Below, piece after piece: positions 1 to 8,015 of a stretch of 39,949 nucleotides of DNA; the stretch's first letter is position 1; every line of letters begins with the position of its first letter. A program made the position numbers and the translations under genes. Below the pieces are notes generated by a model that was not told where the DNA came from, did not search any database, and saw only the letters and a list, made by a program, of their open reading frames with translations. The DNA is from Clostridiales bacterium. GTDB lineage: Bacteria > Bacillota > Clostridia > Oscillospirales > CAG-272. The DNA lies in assembly GCA_024693345.1 (NCBI GenBank), contig JAILLB010000064.1, positions 1 to 39,949 on the forward strand, in the 5' to 3' direction.

Positions 1-1
1 T

Positions 2-1237
2 CTGAATTTCCCGGACAGAACACCTCACATTGCTCTTAAATCATTAAGACAGTCAATTGCACCCGCAAGAGTCAGACTTGAAAACGGTAAAATTGTAATT
101 AAAAACACTCTCGATTTTATCAGCCTTTCGGATTACCTGACTGCAAAGGTGTATCTGAGAGAAGGGAAAGAAGTCAAACTCATCAGCACAATAGTGCCTG
201 ATATTAAACCTCATACAGAAAAGGTGTTTGATCTTCCGGATATAGGCAAATCTGAATCAAGAAGGTTCATAGAAGTTTCCTTTGAACTCAAAGAAGATAA
301 AGAATATGCAAAAGCCGGAACTGAAATGTGCAGATCACAGATGGAGGTTGAAGAGGAAAGAGAACCGAAGTTTGTACCTGTCACAAAAGGCAAACTTGTC
401 GTGGAATCGGGAAGATTTGTCAGACTGGAATCAGGTAATACCAAAGCCAGAATAGATATGGCCAGAGGAGAAATTGCCAGCCTGAAAGAAGATGACAAGG
501 AACTCTTGAATGTTCCTGCCAAATTTACCTGTTGGAGAGCTCCCACAGACAATGATATGTATGACAAAGTCAGGTGGAATGAGCAGTTCATCAGATATGC
601 GGAATTTAATGTAAACAAGACAGAAGTGAACGAACTTGATTCTTCAGTTATTCTCTCCGGTACAATATGCGGACCGGCCAAGATGCCTCTGTACGAACTT
701 GACGTCAGATTTGCAGCAGAGAATGACGGACTGACAGTCAATGTATCAGGCAAGATAACAGCAGAGAGAAAAGTAAATCAGCTTCCTAGATTTGCTCTCA
801 TGATGGATCTCGTTCCGGGATTTGAAGACATGGAATATTTCGGAAGAGGAAAAGAGTGCAACTATTCAGATTTGAAGAACCACACATTCCTCGGTGTTTA
901 CGAGTCAAAAGTAAGCGATGAGTATATTCCGTTTATCCGTCCCCAGGAACATGGAAACCACACTGAGTGTGAATTTGTAACTCTTAACGATGGTTCAACA
1001 TCAATCAGAGTTGATTCGGACAACTTTGAATTTTCTGCACTCCACTGTTCTGTTGATAAACTGACTGAAACAACTCACTATTTCGATCTTGAAATGTCTG
1101 AAGACACATATTTGCTCATAAACTACAAAGTCGGAGGAATCGGATCAAACAGCTGCGGACCAAAACCAGAAAAACAGTATCTGTTCAACGATGAATCATT
1201 TGATTTTGACTTTTCAATCAAGGTTTCAAAAAAATGA
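2..1237 (+). CDS. lacZ: Beta-galactosidase, GH2 LacZ type, C-terminal part (5' end outside window)
   Basis: The reading frame is open from base 2, so the listed ORF start (GTG at 149) is internal and the gene is cut by the window edge. The upstream codons read as LacZ (DRTPH, then a beta-sandwich strand region). Visible family landmarks are WRAPTDND, YFGRGKECNYSD (the usual form is GRGPxENYxDR) and RPQEHGNHTE, all from the C-terminal small-chain domain of GH2 beta-galactosidases. The enzyme would hydrolyse terminal beta-galactosides such as lactose in the cytoplasm. The catalytic TIM barrel lies outside the window, so activity cannot be judged. The stop overlaps the next start as ATGA, so it is the first visible gene of a coupled operon. 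Exact substrate is uncertain. Confidence 0.93.
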   Translation: MNFPDRTPHIALKSLRQSIAPARVRLENGKIVIKNTLDFISLSDYLTAKVYLREGKEVKLISTIVPDIKPHTEKVFDLPDIGKSESRRFIEVSFELKEDKEYAKAGTEMCRSQMEVEEEREPKFVPVTKGKLVVESGRFVRLESGNTKARIDMARGEIASLKEDDKELLNVPAKFTCWRAPTDNDMYDKVRWNEQFIRYAEFNVNKTEVNELDSSVILSGTICGPAKMPLYELDVRFAAENDGLTVNVSGKITAERKVNQLPRFALMMDLVPGFEDMEYFGRGKECNYSDLKNHTFLGVYESKVSDEYIPFIRPQEHGNHTECEFVTLNDGSTSIRVDSDNFEFSALHCSVDKLTETTHYFDLEMSEDTYLLINYKVGGIGSNSCGPKPEKQYLFNDESFDFDFSIKVSKK

Positions 1238-1959
1238 GTAAACGTATAGCAACAACATATTTCAATATAGACAGAAAAGAAATTGAAAAAACGACATTTG
1301 CGTTAATTGCAGATTTCCACAATTCTGAAGTTGAACCGATAATGGACATTATCAACGGATGTGAAGTTGATGCTGTCCTGATCGGCGGCGACTTTGTTCA
1401 TAATAATTCTAATTATGAAAAAGGAATAGACTTACTGAAGCAATGCTCCGAAAGGTATCCGACTTTTGTTGAAATTGGAAACCATGAAACAAAATCCAAA
1501 CTGGATATCATAAAGATGGTAAATGAATCCGGTGCAATTTTGCTGGATAATATGTTTACATCGTTTCATGGGATGATAATAGGCGGTCTTACGACCGGAT
1601 TCGGTTTTAATGTTGACCAGTCTCCTTTTAAGAAGACACCCGCACCTGATTTAGACTGGATTGAAGAATTTGCAAATCAGAAAGGATTCAAAATTCTCAT
1701 TAACCATCACCCTGAATATTATCCAAGGTATCTGAAAAACAAAGATATCGACCTCATTTTGGCAGGTCACGCTCACGGAGGGCAATGGAGATTATTCGGT
1801 CGTGGCCTTATTGCTCCAGGCCAGGGACTGTTTCCGAGGTACACATCGGGTATTTATGACAATAAATTAATTGTCAGCAGAGGAGCAAATAGTAAAAACC
1901 TTATACCGAGAATAAACAATAAACCTGAAGTTGTAATAATCAAAATTGGTAAGGAGTAG
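1234..1959 (+). CDS. Calcineurin-like metallophosphoesterase
   Basis: A 241-residue protein with the full metallophosphoesterase motif set in order: DFHN, GGDFVHN, GNHE, NHHPE and GHAHGGQ. These residues bind the two catalytic metal ions in the family. There is no signal peptide or membrane segment, so it should be cytoplasmic, unlike the membrane-tethered YkuE-like relatives that share the GHxHGGQ ending. The start overlaps the lacZ stop by four bases (ATGA), implying translational coupling. The TAG stop is three bases before the udk start. Substrate is unknown; a phosphodiester or phosphomonoester is expected. Confidence 0.9.
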   Translation: MSKRIATTYFNIDRKEIEKTTFALIADFHNSEVEPIMDIINGCEVDAVLIGGDFVHNNSNYEKGIDLLKQCSERYPTFVEIGNHETKSKLDIIKMVNESGAILLDNMFTSFHGMIIGGLTTGFGFNVDQSPFKKTPAPDLDWIEEFANQKGFKILINHHPEYYPRYLKNKDIDLILAGHAHGGQWRLFGRGLIAPGQGLFPRYTSGIYDNKLIVSRGANSKNLIPRINNKPEVVIIKIGKE

Positions 1960-1962
1960 CTC

Positions 1963-2592
1963 ATGGAAAGACTAGTTATAGGCATAGCAGGCGGAAGCGG
2001 ATCAGGAAAGACCACTTTTGCCAAGAGACTCAAAACGCAGTACGGAGAAAATGTTTCTCTTGTCGGTTGTGATAACTATTATTATCCGCACGACGACCTT
2101 CCGATGGAACTGAGACAGAAACTGAATTATGACTCACCGGATGCTTTTGATTTCGATTTTATGGCTAAACAGATAGATGATTTAAGACACGGAAAAGAAG
2201 TATTGTCTCCTGTTTATGACTACAAGAACCATACCAGAAGCAAAGAAACTGCTTTGCTCAAACCTACTCCCGTAATTATAATTGATGGAATTCTTGCTTT
2301 TTATGACAAAGAAATGAGGGATTTAATGGATCTCAAGATATTTGTCGAAACAGATGCCGATGAAAGAATTCTGAGAAGAGCAAGGAGAGATATGGCAGAG
2401 AGAGGCAGAACGATTGAGAGTATAATTGACCAGTATCTTGCTACTGTTAAACCGATGCACAATCAATATGTTGAACCCACAAAAAAATATGCCGACATAG
2501 TGATTTACGGCGGCAAAAGTGAGATTGTTTTGGATCTTGTATGTTCGAAGATTAACACATTTTTGTCTCATGTTAAGGAGGATGAAGAATGA
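1963..2592 (+). CDS. udk: Uridine kinase
   Basis: A 209-residue P-loop kinase with GGSGSGKTT at about residues 10-18, followed by CDNYYYPHDDLP, NYDSPDAFDFD and YDYKNHTR, which are characteristic of the uridine/cytidine kinase (Udk) and phosphoribulokinase family. It phosphorylates uridine or cytidine in pyrimidine salvage, in the cytoplasm. Length matches the family. A GGAGT-like ribosome site overlaps the preceding stop, and its own stop overlaps the next start (ATGA). Its operon partners here are sugar and phosphate-ester hydrolases rather than pyrimidine genes. Confidence 0.95.
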   Translation: MERLVIGIAGGSGSGKTTFAKRLKTQYGENVSLVGCDNYYYPHDDLPMELRQKLNYDSPDAFDFDFMAKQIDDLRHGKEVLSPVYDYKNHTRSKETALLKPTPVIIIDGILAFYDKEMRDLMDLKIFVETDADERILRRARRDMAERGRTIESIIDQYLATVKPMHNQYVEPTKKYADIVIYGGKSEIVLDLVCSKINTFLSHVKEDEE

Positions 2593-3428
2593 AGATTAAG
2601 TACTTGGGAACTGCTGCTGCAGAAGGTATTCCGGGACTGTTTTGTCAATGTCCTGTTTGTATGACCGCAAGAAAAAGAGGCGGCAGAGATATAAGGTCAA
2701 GAACACAGGCTATGATCGATGAGACTCTCATGATAGATTGGCCCGCAGATTCTTTTTATCACATGATGAATAACGTAATACATCCAGAACTAATAAAGAC
2801 TTTATTGTTTACACATATCCATGAAGATCATTATTATCCACAGGATCTCGGAACCAGAAGGCAAGGATTTGCTCATATTGACGGTTGCGACCCATTGACA
2901 ATTGTTGGCTCATCAGATATATTGACCGCACCACTTACTCAGGTTCTTTCTTTAATGCCTTGCGAGGGAACATATCACATAGAAGTGAAAATAGTTGAAC
3001 AGAATGGTGACCCTTATGTAACAGTTGACGGATATACAGTGTGGCCCATCAAAGCCGTTCATGGAACTGACCATCCACTATGCTATGTCATAGAAAAAGA
3101 TGGCAAGGCGTTGATGTATGCTCACGACACAAGTGAGTTTTTACCTGAGACATGGGAATATTTGAAAAAGAATATCAAGCACCTGGACTTCGTCTCACTC
3201 GACTGTACTGAAGGAAGAGTGCCGATGAGCTATAAAGGCCACATGAATTTCGAGAGGGATTTTGCTTTCGGAGAAAAACTGAAAGAACTTGGAATTGCCA
3301 CAGAAGAAACCATTTTCTGCTGCAATCACTTTTCTCACAATGGCAAAGTCACATATGACGAGGGCGTAAGAATAGCTGGTGAAAGAAATTACCTTGTCTC
3401 ATATGACGGCATGGAAGTTGAGTTCTGA
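2589..3428 (+). CDS. PhnP-like metallo-beta-lactamase fold hydrolase
   Basis: A 279-residue metallo-beta-lactamase fold protein. The core metal motif is HIHEDH (HxHxDH) near residue 78, with a later AHDTSEF and a C-terminal CNHFSHNG. The N-terminus carries CQCPVC (CxCxxC), the extra zinc-binding cysteine cluster seen in PhnP, the phosphoribosyl 1,2-cyclic phosphodiesterase of phosphonate catabolism. No other phn gene is in view, so the true substrate is unclear; a cyclic phosphodiester is a reasonable guess. It overlaps udk by four bases and is the last gene before a terminator. Confidence 0.85.
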   Translation: MKIKYLGTAAAEGIPGLFCQCPVCMTARKRGGRDIRSRTQAMIDETLMIDWPADSFYHMMNNVIHPELIKTLLFTHIHEDHYYPQDLGTRRQGFAHIDGCDPLTIVGSSDILTAPLTQVLSLMPCEGTYHIEVKIVEQNGDPYVTVDGYTVWPIKAVHGTDHPLCYVIEKDGKALMYAHDTSEFLPETWEYLKKNIKHLDFVSLDCTEGRVPMSYKGHMNFERDFAFGEKLKELGIATEETIFCCNHFSHNGKVTYDEGVRIAGERNYLVSYDGMEVEF

Positions 3429-3449
3429 ACAAATAATATATATTCATTC

Positions 3450-3486
3450 AATTGCTGCACATTTTGAATCTGTGCGGCAATTTTTC
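3450..3486 (+). terminator. Rho-independent terminator of the lacZ-udk operon
   Basis: An 11-bp stem, ATTGCTGCACA paired with TGTGCGGCAAT (one G-U pair) around a 9-base loop, is followed directly by TTTTTCT. It lies about 20 bases after the PhnP-like stop. Confidence 0.88.
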
Positions 3487-3546
3487 TAATATAAAATGTA
3501 ATGCAATTATCATTAAATCATACAGATAATCTAATATGCAAAAGTA

Positions 3547-3576
3547 TTGACACCATATATGACACCATGATATAAT
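3547..3576 (+). promoter_or_regulatory. Consensus sigma-A promoter of hicAB
   Basis: A perfect TTGACA -35 box (3547-3552) and a perfect TATAAT -10 box (3571-3576) are separated by 18 bases. The hicA start lies about 28 bases downstream. A promoter this strong without repression would be unusual for a toxin gene, which fits autoregulation by the antitoxin. Confidence 0.88.
3548..3568 (+). promoter_or_regulatory. Candidate HicB operator (direct repeat in promoter)
   Basis: TGACACCAT occurs twice (3548-3556 and 3560-3568) with a 12-base period, covering most of the -35 box and the spacer. Antitoxins of the HicB family commonly repress their own promoter through a C-terminal DNA-binding domain, so this is a plausible autoregulatory operator. 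The repeat is seen directly; the binding is inferred. Confidence 0.5.
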
Positions 3577-3604
3577 ACTATACAAAGAAGAAAGGGTGAT
3601 TGTT

Positions 3605-3784
3605 GTGTCTAAATGGGATAAGTTAATTGAAAAGATATTGTCTTTGTCAAATGATTTGCGGTTTTCGGAATTACAAAAAGTTATGGAATCATTTGGATAT
3701 GAAATGAGACAACCAAGTAGAGACAGTAGTCATTACACCTTTCGTAAAGCAGGACATGTTCCTATTACAATTTCAAAGCATTAG
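3605..3784 (+). CDS. hicA: HicA mRNA interferase toxin, truncated by an in-frame amber codon
   Basis: The GTG at 3605 gives MSKWDKLIEK, the usual HicA N-terminus, and sits 8 bases behind AAAGGG, so it is preferred to the ORF-track start at 3596. The dsRBD-like HicA fold is recognisable, including SSHYTF, which holds the conserved catalytic histidine, and the strand PITISKH. HicA toxins cleave mRNA. Translation stops at TAG (3782-3784) after 59 residues. The same frame then continues as PIKKIYVMMVKEIVE to a TGA at 3857-3859, which looks like the normal C-terminal end of HicA. A full-length product would be about 84 residues and overlap hicB by 14 bases. It is probably a recent nonsense mutation or a sequencing error; the truncated toxin may be inactive. 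Confidence 0.82.
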   Translation: MSKWDKLIEKILSLSNDLRFSELQKVMESFGYEMRQPSRDSSHYTFRKAGHVPITISKH

Positions 3785-3859
3785 CCAATAAAAAAGATAT
3801 ATGTAATGATGGTGAAAGAAATAGTTGAAAGCGAGGAGAGAAAAGATGAAAACTCTTGA
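3785..3859 (+). pseudogene. In-frame remnant of the hicA 3' end after the amber codon
   Basis: Twenty-four codons remain open directly behind the TAG of hicA and encode PIKKIYVMMVKEIVESEE and a short charged tail. Family knowledge: HicA proteins usually continue after the ...ITIPKH strand with a P-I-K-K segment and a closing helix. Conservation of this tail in the correct frame shows that only one codon separates the gene from an intact form. The ribosome site of hicB lies within it. Confidence 0.7.
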
Positions 3860-4211
3860 TTATTATTTGTCACTTCCATATAAAATTGAGATTATTCCGG
3901 ATCCAGATGAAGGTGGCTTTGTGGTTTCGTTTCCCGAATTACCGGGTTGTTTAAGCAGTGGTGACACCATTGAAAATGCAATTAAAAATGGAGAGGATGC
4001 TAAGATTTCTTGGTTAACTGCAGCTGTAGAAGACGGTATTAAGATTTCTGAACCAGGAGATGATACATCTTATTCCGGTCAGTTCAAACTTAGAATTCCA
4101 AAGAGTTTACATCGTTCACTTGCAGAGCATTCAAAACTTGAAGGAATTAGCATGAATCAGTATTGTCTGTACTTGTTGACAATGAACGATAGAACAAAAT
4201 ATGCCAAATAA
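3846..4211 (+). CDS. hicB: HicB family antitoxin
   Basis: A 121-residue protein. The start at ATG 3846 is chosen over 3825 because AGGAGAG lies five bases upstream. The N-terminal half (EGGFVVSFPELPGCLSSGDT, then a helix with NGEDA) is the partially degraded RNase H-like fold of HicB, which binds and blocks HicA. The C-terminal half (FKLRIPKSLHRSLAEHSKLEG, then SMNQYCLYLL) reads as a ribbon-helix-helix DNA-binding domain, consistent with autorepression of the hicAB promoter. The gene appears intact although its partner toxin is interrupted. Confidence 0.93.
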   Translation: MKTLDYYLSLPYKIEIIPDPDEGGFVVSFPELPGCLSSGDTIENAIKNGEDAKISWLTAAVEDGIKISEPGDDTSYSGQFKLRIPKSLHRSLAEHSKLEGISMNQYCLYLLTMNDRTKYAK

Positions 4212-4220
4212 CAAACTAGA

Positions 4221-4267
4221 TGCCTCAAGAGTACGTTTTGGTACAGCTTGAGGCAGTGTTTTTGTCT
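4221..4267 (+). terminator. Terminator after hicB
   Basis: TGCCTCAAG (4221-4229) pairs with CTTGAGGCA (4247-4255), with an inner GTAC/GTAC pairing and a short loop. TTTTT follows at 4259-4263. It lies between convergent genes; the minus-strand side has a poorer T tract. Confidence 0.82.
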
Positions 4268-4275
4268 TAAACTAA

Positions 4276-5160
4276 TCAAATGTTGATGTCAAATGAAAGC
4301 TGTCCGTTTCCTGCTTCCGCTTTTGCGTATTCGTTTTTCAATTCTCCGAACGCATATTCACTTGCAATTTTATCTATTATGGTGAATACAACTTTTTCCA
4401 GAGGAGAGTTTTCTGAATAATCTGAACGGCATGCAAAGTCACATCTGTTGTGTTCCATGAGCTTGTCGACTGTGTACATGTTTTTCTCATCTTCATCATT
4501 GTAGATAGCAATACTGTAGCCACCTCCGAGTTTTACGGATTTCATGCTCGGAACATCTGTCATTCCGTCACCGAAATAGATCATGCGGTTAAATGGGACT
4601 TTCTTTTGAGATTCATCCATGTGCTCATTCAGGTTTTTGTCGTCTGTTTCGCTTTCGACACCTTTGTTGATTCTGTAGATGTACTGAGTCTTCTGGGTGT
4701 AGTTGATTGAAACAGCAGGCCATATAGCTTCGCCGTTTTCGCCATACAAGAATCTTGCAGCATATACCTGGTCAAAGCAGTTATATATCTTGCTTCCGGC
4801 AATTATTTCTTTCAAACCGCTTGAGATAATGTAATGTTTAACGTCAAATCCTTTTTCATCGCCGTATTTGTTGATTCTTTCAAACCAGCTCTCGACGCCT
4901 TTAAAGAACATGATGTTCTTTCCCATTTCGTTGAGATTCTCTTCAGTAATTTTAATGTTTCTCTTCTTGGCTTCATCAACCATAAAATACATGTATGCCA
5001 AGATCTGGTCCATTGCATATTTGTCCTTGAACTCATTGCACTTTTGCCAGAATGTGTTTGAGTCATATCCGAGAGAAGGTATGAAAGAGTAGTCCTGCAT
5101 ATTCTTTACGGATAATGTGTTATCAAAATCGTACATCAATGCTATTATGGGCTTATCCAT
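4276..5160 (-). CDS. HAD-superfamily phosphatase
   Basis: A 294-residue protein. The start is placed at ATG 5160 (MDKPIIALMYDFDNTL), behind AAAGGA, because the longer ORF runs into the GH3 coding end. HAD motif I is DFDNTL (residues 11-16), a serine-containing IISSG matches motif II, and IYFGDGMTD matches motif IV, so the Asp-based phosphatase site looks intact. Similarity of layout to phosphoserine phosphatase-like HADs is general only. It follows the GH3 gene by 17 bases and is likely co-transcribed, hinting at sugar-phosphate dephosphorylation, but the substrate cannot be read from the sequence. Confidence 0.82.
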   Translation of the reverse strand: MDKPIIALMYDFDNTLSVKNMQDYSFIPSLGYDSNTFWQKCNEFKDKYAMDQILAYMYFMVDEAKKRNIKITEENLNEMGKNIMFFKGVESWFERINKYGDEKGFDVKHYIISSGLKEIIAGSKIYNCFDQVYAARFLYGENGEAIWPAVSINYTQKTQYIYRINKGVESETDDKNLNEHMDESQKKVPFNRMIYFGDGMTDVPSMKSVKLGGGYSIAIYNDEDEKNMYTVDKLMEHNRCDFACRSDYSENSPLEKVVFTIIDKIASEYAFGELKNEYAKAEAGNGQLSFDINI

Positions 5161-5177
5161 GTCATTTTTCCTTTCGA

Positions 5178-7361
5178 TTAATCCTTTTTCCATAGAGATT
5201 TCGGTGTGTATAATGTTTCGTCTTTTTTGCATTCAACCTTTATAACACAAGGTTTGTGTCCTGTCAACTCTGTTGTCCTTGAATCAGGCTGTGCTGTGCC
5301 AACGTAAACTTTGTATGTGCCTTTTCTGATTATCTTCTTCGGTTCTTCGTCATATACACCGAATGAGTCATCAGTTAATGTTAGGCTGAATTCTTTACTT
5401 TCGCCCGGTTTCAAGGACAGTTTCTTTAATCCTTTGAGCTGATATTTTGGAGCGCCTTTAATTCCTGACTCAATGTATACCTGTACTGTTTCTGCTCCGG
5501 ATACTTTACCTGTGTTTGTGAGCTTACCTGTTATGGTTATATTACCGGATTTTTCAATGATGTTTTTGTCAGAATTAACTTCACTCAGTTTAAATGAAGT
5601 ATATGATAGACCATAGCCGAACGGATAGAGAGGAGTTCCGCCGAAATATCTGTATGTTCTGTTCTTCATTGAATAGTCTGTGAATGAAGGAACATCATCT
5701 AAGTTCTTTACGAAAGTAATAGGAAGTTTTCCGGATGGAGAATAATCACCGAAAATAAGGTGTGCTACGGCATTTCCACCCTGTGAACCCGGATACCATG
5801 CCTGAATAATTGCTGAACAGTTATCTTCAGCATAATTTATCGTTACAGGGCTTCCAGTCATTGAAACCACTATCACGGGTTTTCCGCTTTCAACTGCAGC
5901 TTTTAACAGTACATTCTGTCTACCCGGGAAGTCCAGTGTTATTCTGTCTCCTCCGTCGCAGTAATTGCTCTGATCTCCGCCTTCTCCCTCTATATTGGAG
6001 TCAAGGCCAAGGCACATTACAACTACATCACTCTCAGCGCAAACTGCTTTTGCTTCAGCAAGTCTGTCATCTGTCTCGGCAAGCGGTTCAACTTTGTCTT
6101 TGTGCAGACTGCATCCTTCGGAATAAACAACTTTTACTTTTCCTTTTGTTCTGTTCCTGATTCCTTCAAGAACTGTTACATATTCAGATGCAGTGCCGTA
6201 ATAGTTGCCTTTAAGGGCATCTATACTGTTTGCATTAGGGCCTATTACACCAATTGTCTTTACTTTTGAAATATCCAACGGAAGCAGTCCATCATTTTTC
6301 AAAAGAACAAGTGAATCCTGGGACACCTTCAAATTGAATTTTCTTGATTTATCTGTGTCAACTTCTGAATATTCAATCTTTGAATACGGATTATCCTGTC
6401 CATTATCGAACATTCCGAGCTTCATTCTTGTGGTAAAGAGATTAATAACAGCATCATCAAGTCTCTTCCTGCTTATTTTTCCTTCTCTCAATGCTTCTCC
6501 TAGCATTGAATAAAGCTCACCGCAGTTTAAGTCGCATCCGTTGTTTAACGCCATGCTGGCGCTTTCAATCGGGGAACTGGTTACTTTGTGGTTCTGATGG
6601 AAATCTCTTATTGCCCAGCAGTCGCTTGTTACGTGTCCTTTGAATTTCCATTCTTCTCTCAGGATGTGTTTCAAAAGGGTTTTGCTTCCGCAGCATGGTT
6701 CACCATTTACGCAGTTATATGCTCCCATGACAGCTTCAACTTTAGCTTCCTGAACACATGATTTAAATGCAGGGAAATATGTCTCGTACATATCCTGCAT
6801 TGAAACTACTGAATTGAATCCGTGTCTCAGCGTTTCAGGTCCGGAATGCACTGCATAGTGCTTTGCACATGCTGCAGCCTTCATATATTTCTTGTCTTTT
6901 CCCTGGATTCCTTCAACAAAAGCCACACCCAATCTTGATGTGAGATAAGGATCTTCTCCATATGTCTCCTGGCCTCTGCCCCATCTCGGATCTCTGAATA
7001 TGTTTACATTTGGTGACCAGAATGTGAGGCCCTTATATATGCCTCTGTCGCCATATTTCTGCTGCATGTTGTACTTTGCCCTGGCTTCGGTCGAGATGAT
7101 GTCTGCAACTTTGTAAATGAGATCTTCATCAAAAGTTGATCCGAGTCCTATTGACTGAGGGAACATGGTTGCAACACCTGCCCTGGCGACTCCATGAAGG
7201 GCTTCGTTCCACCAGTTGTACTGTGGGACTCCGAGTCTGTCTATTGGTTTTGCTTTGTAAATCAGCTGAGAAATTTTCTCTTCATCGGTCATTTTACTGA
7301 CAAGTTCAGCCGCTCTTTTTCTGTATTCTCTTTCTTTTGAGTGAAAACCTGCTTTTTTCAT
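5178..7361 (-). CDS. Glycoside hydrolase family 3 (beta-glucosidase/beta-xylosidase-like)
   Basis: A full-length 727-residue GH3 enzyme. The N-terminal TIM barrel shows LGVPQYNWWNEALHGVAR, the substrate-binding KHYAVHSG, and GHVTSDCWAI with the likely nucleophile Asp247. The GH3 C-terminal sandwich follows (about 360-560), then a fibronectin III-like domain (about 610-700). The WWNEALHG stretch is typical of the xylosidase-like branch, so beta-xylosidase is as likely as beta-glucosidase. There is no signal peptide, so it acts on imported oligosaccharides. The ATG is preceded by AAAGGA at good spacing. It heads a two-gene minus-strand unit with the HAD phosphatase. Confidence 0.93.
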   Translation of the reverse strand: MKKAGFHSKEREYRKRAAELVSKMTDEEKISQLIYKAKPIDRLGVPQYNWWNEALHGVARAGVATMFPQSIGLGSTFDEDLIYKVADIISTEARAKYNMQQKYGDRGIYKGLTFWSPNVNIFRDPRWGRGQETYGEDPYLTSRLGVAFVEGIQGKDKKYMKAAACAKHYAVHSGPETLRHGFNSVVSMQDMYETYFPAFKSCVQEAKVEAVMGAYNCVNGEPCCGSKTLLKHILREEWKFKGHVTSDCWAIRDFHQNHKVTSSPIESASMALNNGCDLNCGELYSMLGEALREGKISRKRLDDAVINLFTTRMKLGMFDNGQDNPYSKIEYSEVDTDKSRKFNLKVSQDSLVLLKNDGLLPLDISKVKTIGVIGPNANSIDALKGNYYGTASEYVTVLEGIRNRTKGKVKVVYSEGCSLHKDKVEPLAETDDRLAEAKAVCAESDVVVMCLGLDSNIEGEGGDQSNYCDGGDRITLDFPGRQNVLLKAAVESGKPVIVVSMTGSPVTINYAEDNCSAIIQAWYPGSQGGNAVAHLIFGDYSPSGKLPITFVKNLDDVPSFTDYSMKNRTYRYFGGTPLYPFGYGLSYTSFKLSEVNSDKNIIEKSGNITITGKLTNTGKVSGAETVQVYIESGIKGAPKYQLKGLKKLSLKPGESKEFSLTLTDDSFGVYDEEPKKIIRKGTYKVYVGTAQPDSRTTELTGHKPCVIKVECKKDETLYTPKSLWKKD

Positions 7362-7400
7362 CGGAATATCCTTTCAAAATCAAATATCTTTCCATTTTGA

Positions 7401-7430
7401 ATTATACCATCACCCACTCAGTAAAAACAA
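7401..7430 (-). promoter_or_regulatory. Promoter of the GH3-HAD unit
   Basis: Read on the minus strand: TTGTTT (-35), an 18-base spacer, then TGGTATAAT, an extended -10 element, about 40 bases before the GH3 start. Confidence 0.6.
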
Positions 7431-7527
7431 CATATATATTAATTGACACATTTGGCATATCTGTCTATTATCTCCGTACATATCTTAAAAAATTTACAAA
7501 ATAGTTATACATTCACCATCCCATTTG

Positions 7528-7536
7528 TGATATACT
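7528..7536 (+). promoter_or_regulatory. Extended -10 promoter element of rpiB-like gene
   Basis: TGATATACT matches the extended -10 form TGnTATAmT, 30 bases before the start codon. The -35 region is weak (TTATAC-like). No further feature was seen in the roughly 200-base divergent region. Confidence 0.5.
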
Positions 7537-7566
7537 TTGCGCATAATACATATATTAGGAGTTGTC

Positions 7567-8007
7567 ATGAAGATAGCAATCGGCTGTGATCCAAATGCTG
7601 AAGAAGCGAAATATGCAATAATGGATTACATTAAACAAAACAATCTCGGTGAAATAAAAGATTTCGGCAGTCCGGACGTTATATATGCAAATGTTGCCAT
7701 TGCGGTTGCAAGGGCTGTTGTCAGAGGAGAGTGCGACAGAGGAATACTCCTTTGCGGAACAGGGATAGGTATGTCTATTGCTGCAAACAAGGTTAAGGGT
7801 GCTTATGCCGCCCTCATTTACGATGTTTATTCTGCTCAGAGAGCAAGACTCAGCAATGATGCCAACATCGCCTGCATCGGTGCATTTACAACCGGAGAAA
7901 AAGTAATGGAACAACTTGTCAAAGAGTTTTTGACAAATGAATTTGTCCCCGGATGCAGTTCTCAGAAGAAAGTTGATGCTTACAAAGAATATGATCAGAA
8001 GAGGTAA
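7567..8007 (+). CDS. rpiB: RpiB/LacA/LacB-family sugar-phosphate isomerase
   Basis: A 146-residue protein starting at ATG 7567, with AGGAG five bases upstream; the ORF-track start at 7537 lies in the promoter. LLCGTGIGMSIAANK carries the active-site Cys and phosphate-binding loop of the family, and RARLSNDANIACIG is the conserved second half-site. Members interconvert aldose and ketose 5- or 6-phosphates. The N-terminal site reads GCDPNAEE where classical RpiB has a D-H-A-G pattern, so the ring-opening histidine appears absent and the substrate may not be ribose 5-phosphate. It is separated by eight bases from the ABC exporter gene. Confidence 0.85.
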   Translation: MKIAIGCDPNAEEAKYAIMDYIKQNNLGEIKDFGSPDVIYANVAIAVARAVVRGECDRGILLCGTGIGMSIAANKVKGAYAALIYDVYSAQRARLSNDANIACIGAFTTGEKVMEQLVKEFLTNEFVPGCSSQKKVDAYKEYDQKR

Positions 8008-8015
8008 AGATTAGA

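Noticed and set aside
211-753. 180-residue minus-strand ORF opposite lacZ
   Set aside because: It is a serine/leucine-rich shadow frame; the opposing lacZ motifs are unmistakable.
3782-3784. Genetic code with TAG read as an amino acid
   Set aside because: Other genes here end cleanly at TAG (for example at 1957-1959), so general amber recoding is unlikely; only hicA shows read-through potential.
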